NCBI GenBank assembly: GCA_946479055.1 | Contig: CAMLEX010000284.1 | Coordinates: forward strand, 1-6,779 | From: an uncultured Bacteroidota bacterium | Lineage (GTDB): Bacteria; Bacteroidota; Bacteroidia; Chitinophagales; Chitinophagaceae | DNA: 6,779 nt | Direction of reading: 5' to 3' | Shown: in pieces, positions 6,270-6,779 of the stretch | How the letters are laid out: every line of letters starts with the position of its first letter | Position numbering within the stretch: position 1 is the first letter of the stretch | Position numbers and translations under genes: made by a program | The notes under the pieces: generated by a model | What the model was told of the DNA's origin: nothing | Seen by the model: the letters and a program-made list of their open reading frames with translations, nothing else | Databases searched by the model: none

Positions 6270-6283
6270 ATGATATTTGTCAT
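6270..6283 (-). promoter_or_regulatory. CRP/FNR-like site, proximal, RIC promoter
   Basis: On the minus strand this is ATGAC-AAAT-ATCAT. It has intact TGA-N6-TCA symmetry, with ATGA/TCAT arms, and 7 of 10 matches to TTGAT-N4-ATCAA. Its centre at 6276.5 falls at -41.5 relative to the predicted start at 6235, a class II activator position. Confidence 0.6.
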
Positions 6284-6291
6284 GTACCAGC

Positions 6292-6305
6292 CTGATTTGA
6301 ATCTG
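6292..6305 (-). promoter_or_regulatory. Degenerate CRP/FNR-like site, distal, RIC promoter
   Basis: On the plus strand it reads CTGAT-TTGA-ATCTG, with an intact TGA half and a TCT in place of TCA, scoring 7 of 10 against TTGAT-N4-ATCAA. It would be ignored alone. Its centre (6298.5) lies exactly 22 bp upstream of the proximal site, the same separation as the two sites in the cytochrome promoter. Confidence 0.35.
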
Positions 6306-6424
6306 TGTCCTGACAGATGAGGGTAAATCGTTAGTTGAGTCATGAAGGCCCCTGTATCCTCGATAATACTAATCCGGGGAAGTTTTGAAAAATATGAGAT
6401 TGGTGATAAAACTTGAAAAAGCCG

Positions 6425-6444
6425 GGTAACCTTAAAGAGTTACC
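6425..6444. repeat. Hexamer inverted repeat GGTAAC-N8-GTTACC
   Basis: Perfect arms GGTAAC (6425-6430) and GTTACC (6439-6444) are separated by 8 bases, immediately upstream of the distal CRP/FNR-like site of the cytochrome promoter. Two turns of dyad symmetry and no T-run make it more like an operator for a dimeric regulator than a terminator. The regulator is unknown, and chance is possible. Confidence 0.4.
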
Positions 6445-6445
6445 A

Positions 6446-6459
6446 TTGAGTAATATCAT
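6446..6459 (+). promoter_or_regulatory. CRP/FNR-like site, distal, cytochrome promoter
   Basis: TTGAG-TAAT-ATCAT matches 8 of 10 defined positions of the FNR-type box and keeps TGA-N6-TCA. Its centre (6452.5) is 22 bp, two helical turns, upstream of the proximal site, so two bound dimers would lie on the same face of the DNA. Confidence 0.6.
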
Positions 6460-6467
6460 ATTTGCTG

Positions 6468-6481
6468 TTGATGTTTATCAC
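6468..6481 (+). promoter_or_regulatory. CRP/FNR-like site, proximal, cytochrome promoter
   Basis: TTGAT-GTTT-ATCAC matches 9 of 10 defined positions of TTGAT-N4-ATCAA, the best such site in the window. Its centre (6474.5) is 29.5 bp from the first base of a perfect -7 box, placing it at about -41.5 from a predicted start near 6516. That is the classic class II activation position used by FNR, FixK and DNR proteins. Confidence 0.75.
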
Positions 6482-6503
6482 TATTTAATTTCATGGTCAC
6501 TAA

Positions 6504-6511
6504 TACATTTG
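6504..6511 (+). promoter_or_regulatory. Cytochrome gene promoter -7 box
   Basis: TACATTTG is a perfect TAnnTTTG -7 element. The predicted transcript start is near 6516, giving a leader of about 48 nt. The normal -33 region is occupied by the activator site, and no TTG element is seen at the usual spacing, as expected for an activator-dependent promoter. Confidence 0.65.
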
Positions 6512-6516
6512 CCTTC

Positions 6517-6539
6517 ATAAAAGAATGATTTTCTTTTAT
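6517..6539 (+). other. AT-rich hairpin at the start of the cytochrome mRNA leader
   Basis: ATAAAAGAA (6517-6525) and TTCTTTTAT (6531-6539) form a perfect 9-bp stem with a TGATT loop. It begins at the predicted transcript start, so the mRNA would carry a 5'-terminal hairpin. It contains only one G-C pair and is therefore weak. A role in mRNA stability is possible; AT-rich chance complementarity is the alternative. Confidence 0.4.
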
Positions 6540-6563
6540 TCGTTAATCTTCAATATTTAAAAA

Positions 6564-6779
6564 ATGCAACGTATTTCATTATTAGCAACTGCTCTACTTA
6601 TTATTTCAGGCTGTCTGTTTTTTTCTGCTTGCAACAGCGAAGAAAAACCGGCGGAAGGAACAACTGCCCAGGAAACCGCGAAAGATCAACCGGAAGTACA
6701 CGGAACAGAAGTAAAACCCGGCGATGTTGAATTGACTACTCCACTTAACCAGCAATGGGCGACTGCAGGTAAAGGCATA
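6564..6779 (+). CDS. N-terminus of a lipoprotein, probably the c-type cytochrome heading a nos cluster (partial)
   Basis: Seventy-two codons are open to the window edge, starting at an ATG behind an A-rich leader. Residues 1-22 are a lipoprotein signal peptide: MQR, then a hydrophobic stretch, then FSAC with Cys23 as the likely lipidated residue; ISGC at Cys17 is an alternative. A charged, low-complexity linker rich in E, K and T (about 25-55) leads to LTTPLNQQWATAGKGI. From memory, TPLN...GK-I directly precedes the CxxCH haem motif in the small cytochrome encoded upstream of clade II nosZ in Bacteroidota, which is thought to feed electrons to nitrous oxide reductase. The haem motif itself lies beyond the window, so this assignment is provisional. 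The adjacent RIC gene and the strong FNR-type sites support an N-oxide respiration role. Confidence 0.65.
   Translation, partial: MQRISLLATALLIISGCLFFSACNSEEKPAEGTTAQETAKDQPEVHGTEVKPGDVELTTPLNQQWATAGKGI

Larger units (their letters stand above)
6217..6563. promoter_or_regulatory. Divergent regulatory region between RIC operon and nos-type cytochrome
   Basis: This 347-bp stretch has no credible gene; the longest short frame I noted (6342-6416, 24 codons) has no coding features. Its left part (6235-6305) holds the RIC promoter with two CRP/FNR-like sites. Its right part (6446-6511) holds the cytochrome promoter with two stronger sites. A perfect hexamer inverted repeat lies at 6425-6444, and an AT-rich hairpin at 6517-6539 falls in the predicted cytochrome leader. 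The middle (about 6306-6420) shows nothing I can interpret. Confidence 0.8.

Noticed and set aside
6342..6416. 24-codon plus-strand ORF (MKAPVSSIIL...) in the divergent intergenic region
   Set aside because: It has no ribosome-binding site, no recognisable domain, and is of a length expected by chance.
1..6779. CRISPR arrays, tRNA or rRNA genes, insertion sequences
   Set aside because: No regularly spaced repeats, no cloverleaf or rRNA-like segment and no transposase-like frame was seen on either strand.

Overview
The window looks like a chromosomal segment of a low-to-moderate GC member of the Bacteroidota, probably a Chitinophagaceae-like soil or water bacterium. The support is TAnnTTTG-type -7 promoter boxes, starts preceded by A-rich leaders without a clear Shine-Dalgarno, and the protein families present. 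The taxonomic call is inference, because there is no rRNA or other marker gene here.

Layout, left to right. Bases 1-143 hold the possible last 19 codons of a plus-strand gene and a perfect 38-bp palindrome flanked by heptamer repeats. A minus-strand membrane-anchored PAS/HisKA_3 sensor kinase follows (144-1415). After a divergent intergenic region come a plus-strand small heat-shock protein gene (1690-2097) and an unrecognised 133-aa protein gene (2108-2509). Converging on these is a minus-strand two-gene operon: a soluble PAS histidine kinase (4800-3565) whose stop overlaps the start (ATGA) of a response regulator in which a receiver domain is fused to a CRP/FNR-type sensor and DNA-binding unit (3568-2513). 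Next is a second minus-strand operon, with a RIC/ScdA/YtfE-type di-iron repair protein (6216-5467) followed by a flavodoxin-like protein (5446-4910). A 347-bp divergent regulatory region separates it from the 5' end of a lipoprotein gene (6564 to the window edge). That product resembles the small c-type cytochrome that precedes nosZ in Bacteroidota nitrous-oxide-reductase clusters.

The central observation is a shared promoter architecture. The lipoprotein/cytochrome, RIC and hsp20 genes each have CRP/FNR-like half-sites (TGA-N6-TCA) in the same geometry. A proximal site is centred 29.5 bp upstream of the first base of the -7 box, equivalent to about -41.5, and a second site lies exactly 22 bp further upstream. 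Some of these sites are degenerate. The fused regulator carries the E...R recognition-helix residues expected to read TGA half-sites. Its partner kinase has a PAS domain whose His62 and Arg82 align, with identical spacing, to the haem ligand and distal arginine of FixL.

My reading, partly inferred, is a compact low-oxygen/nitrogen-oxide response module. A FixL-like kinase signals to a single protein that combines the FixJ-like receiver and FixK-like DNA-binding roles, and this controls N2O respiration, nitrosative Fe-S repair and a small chaperone. The biochemical sensing claim and the regulator-site pairing remain untested.
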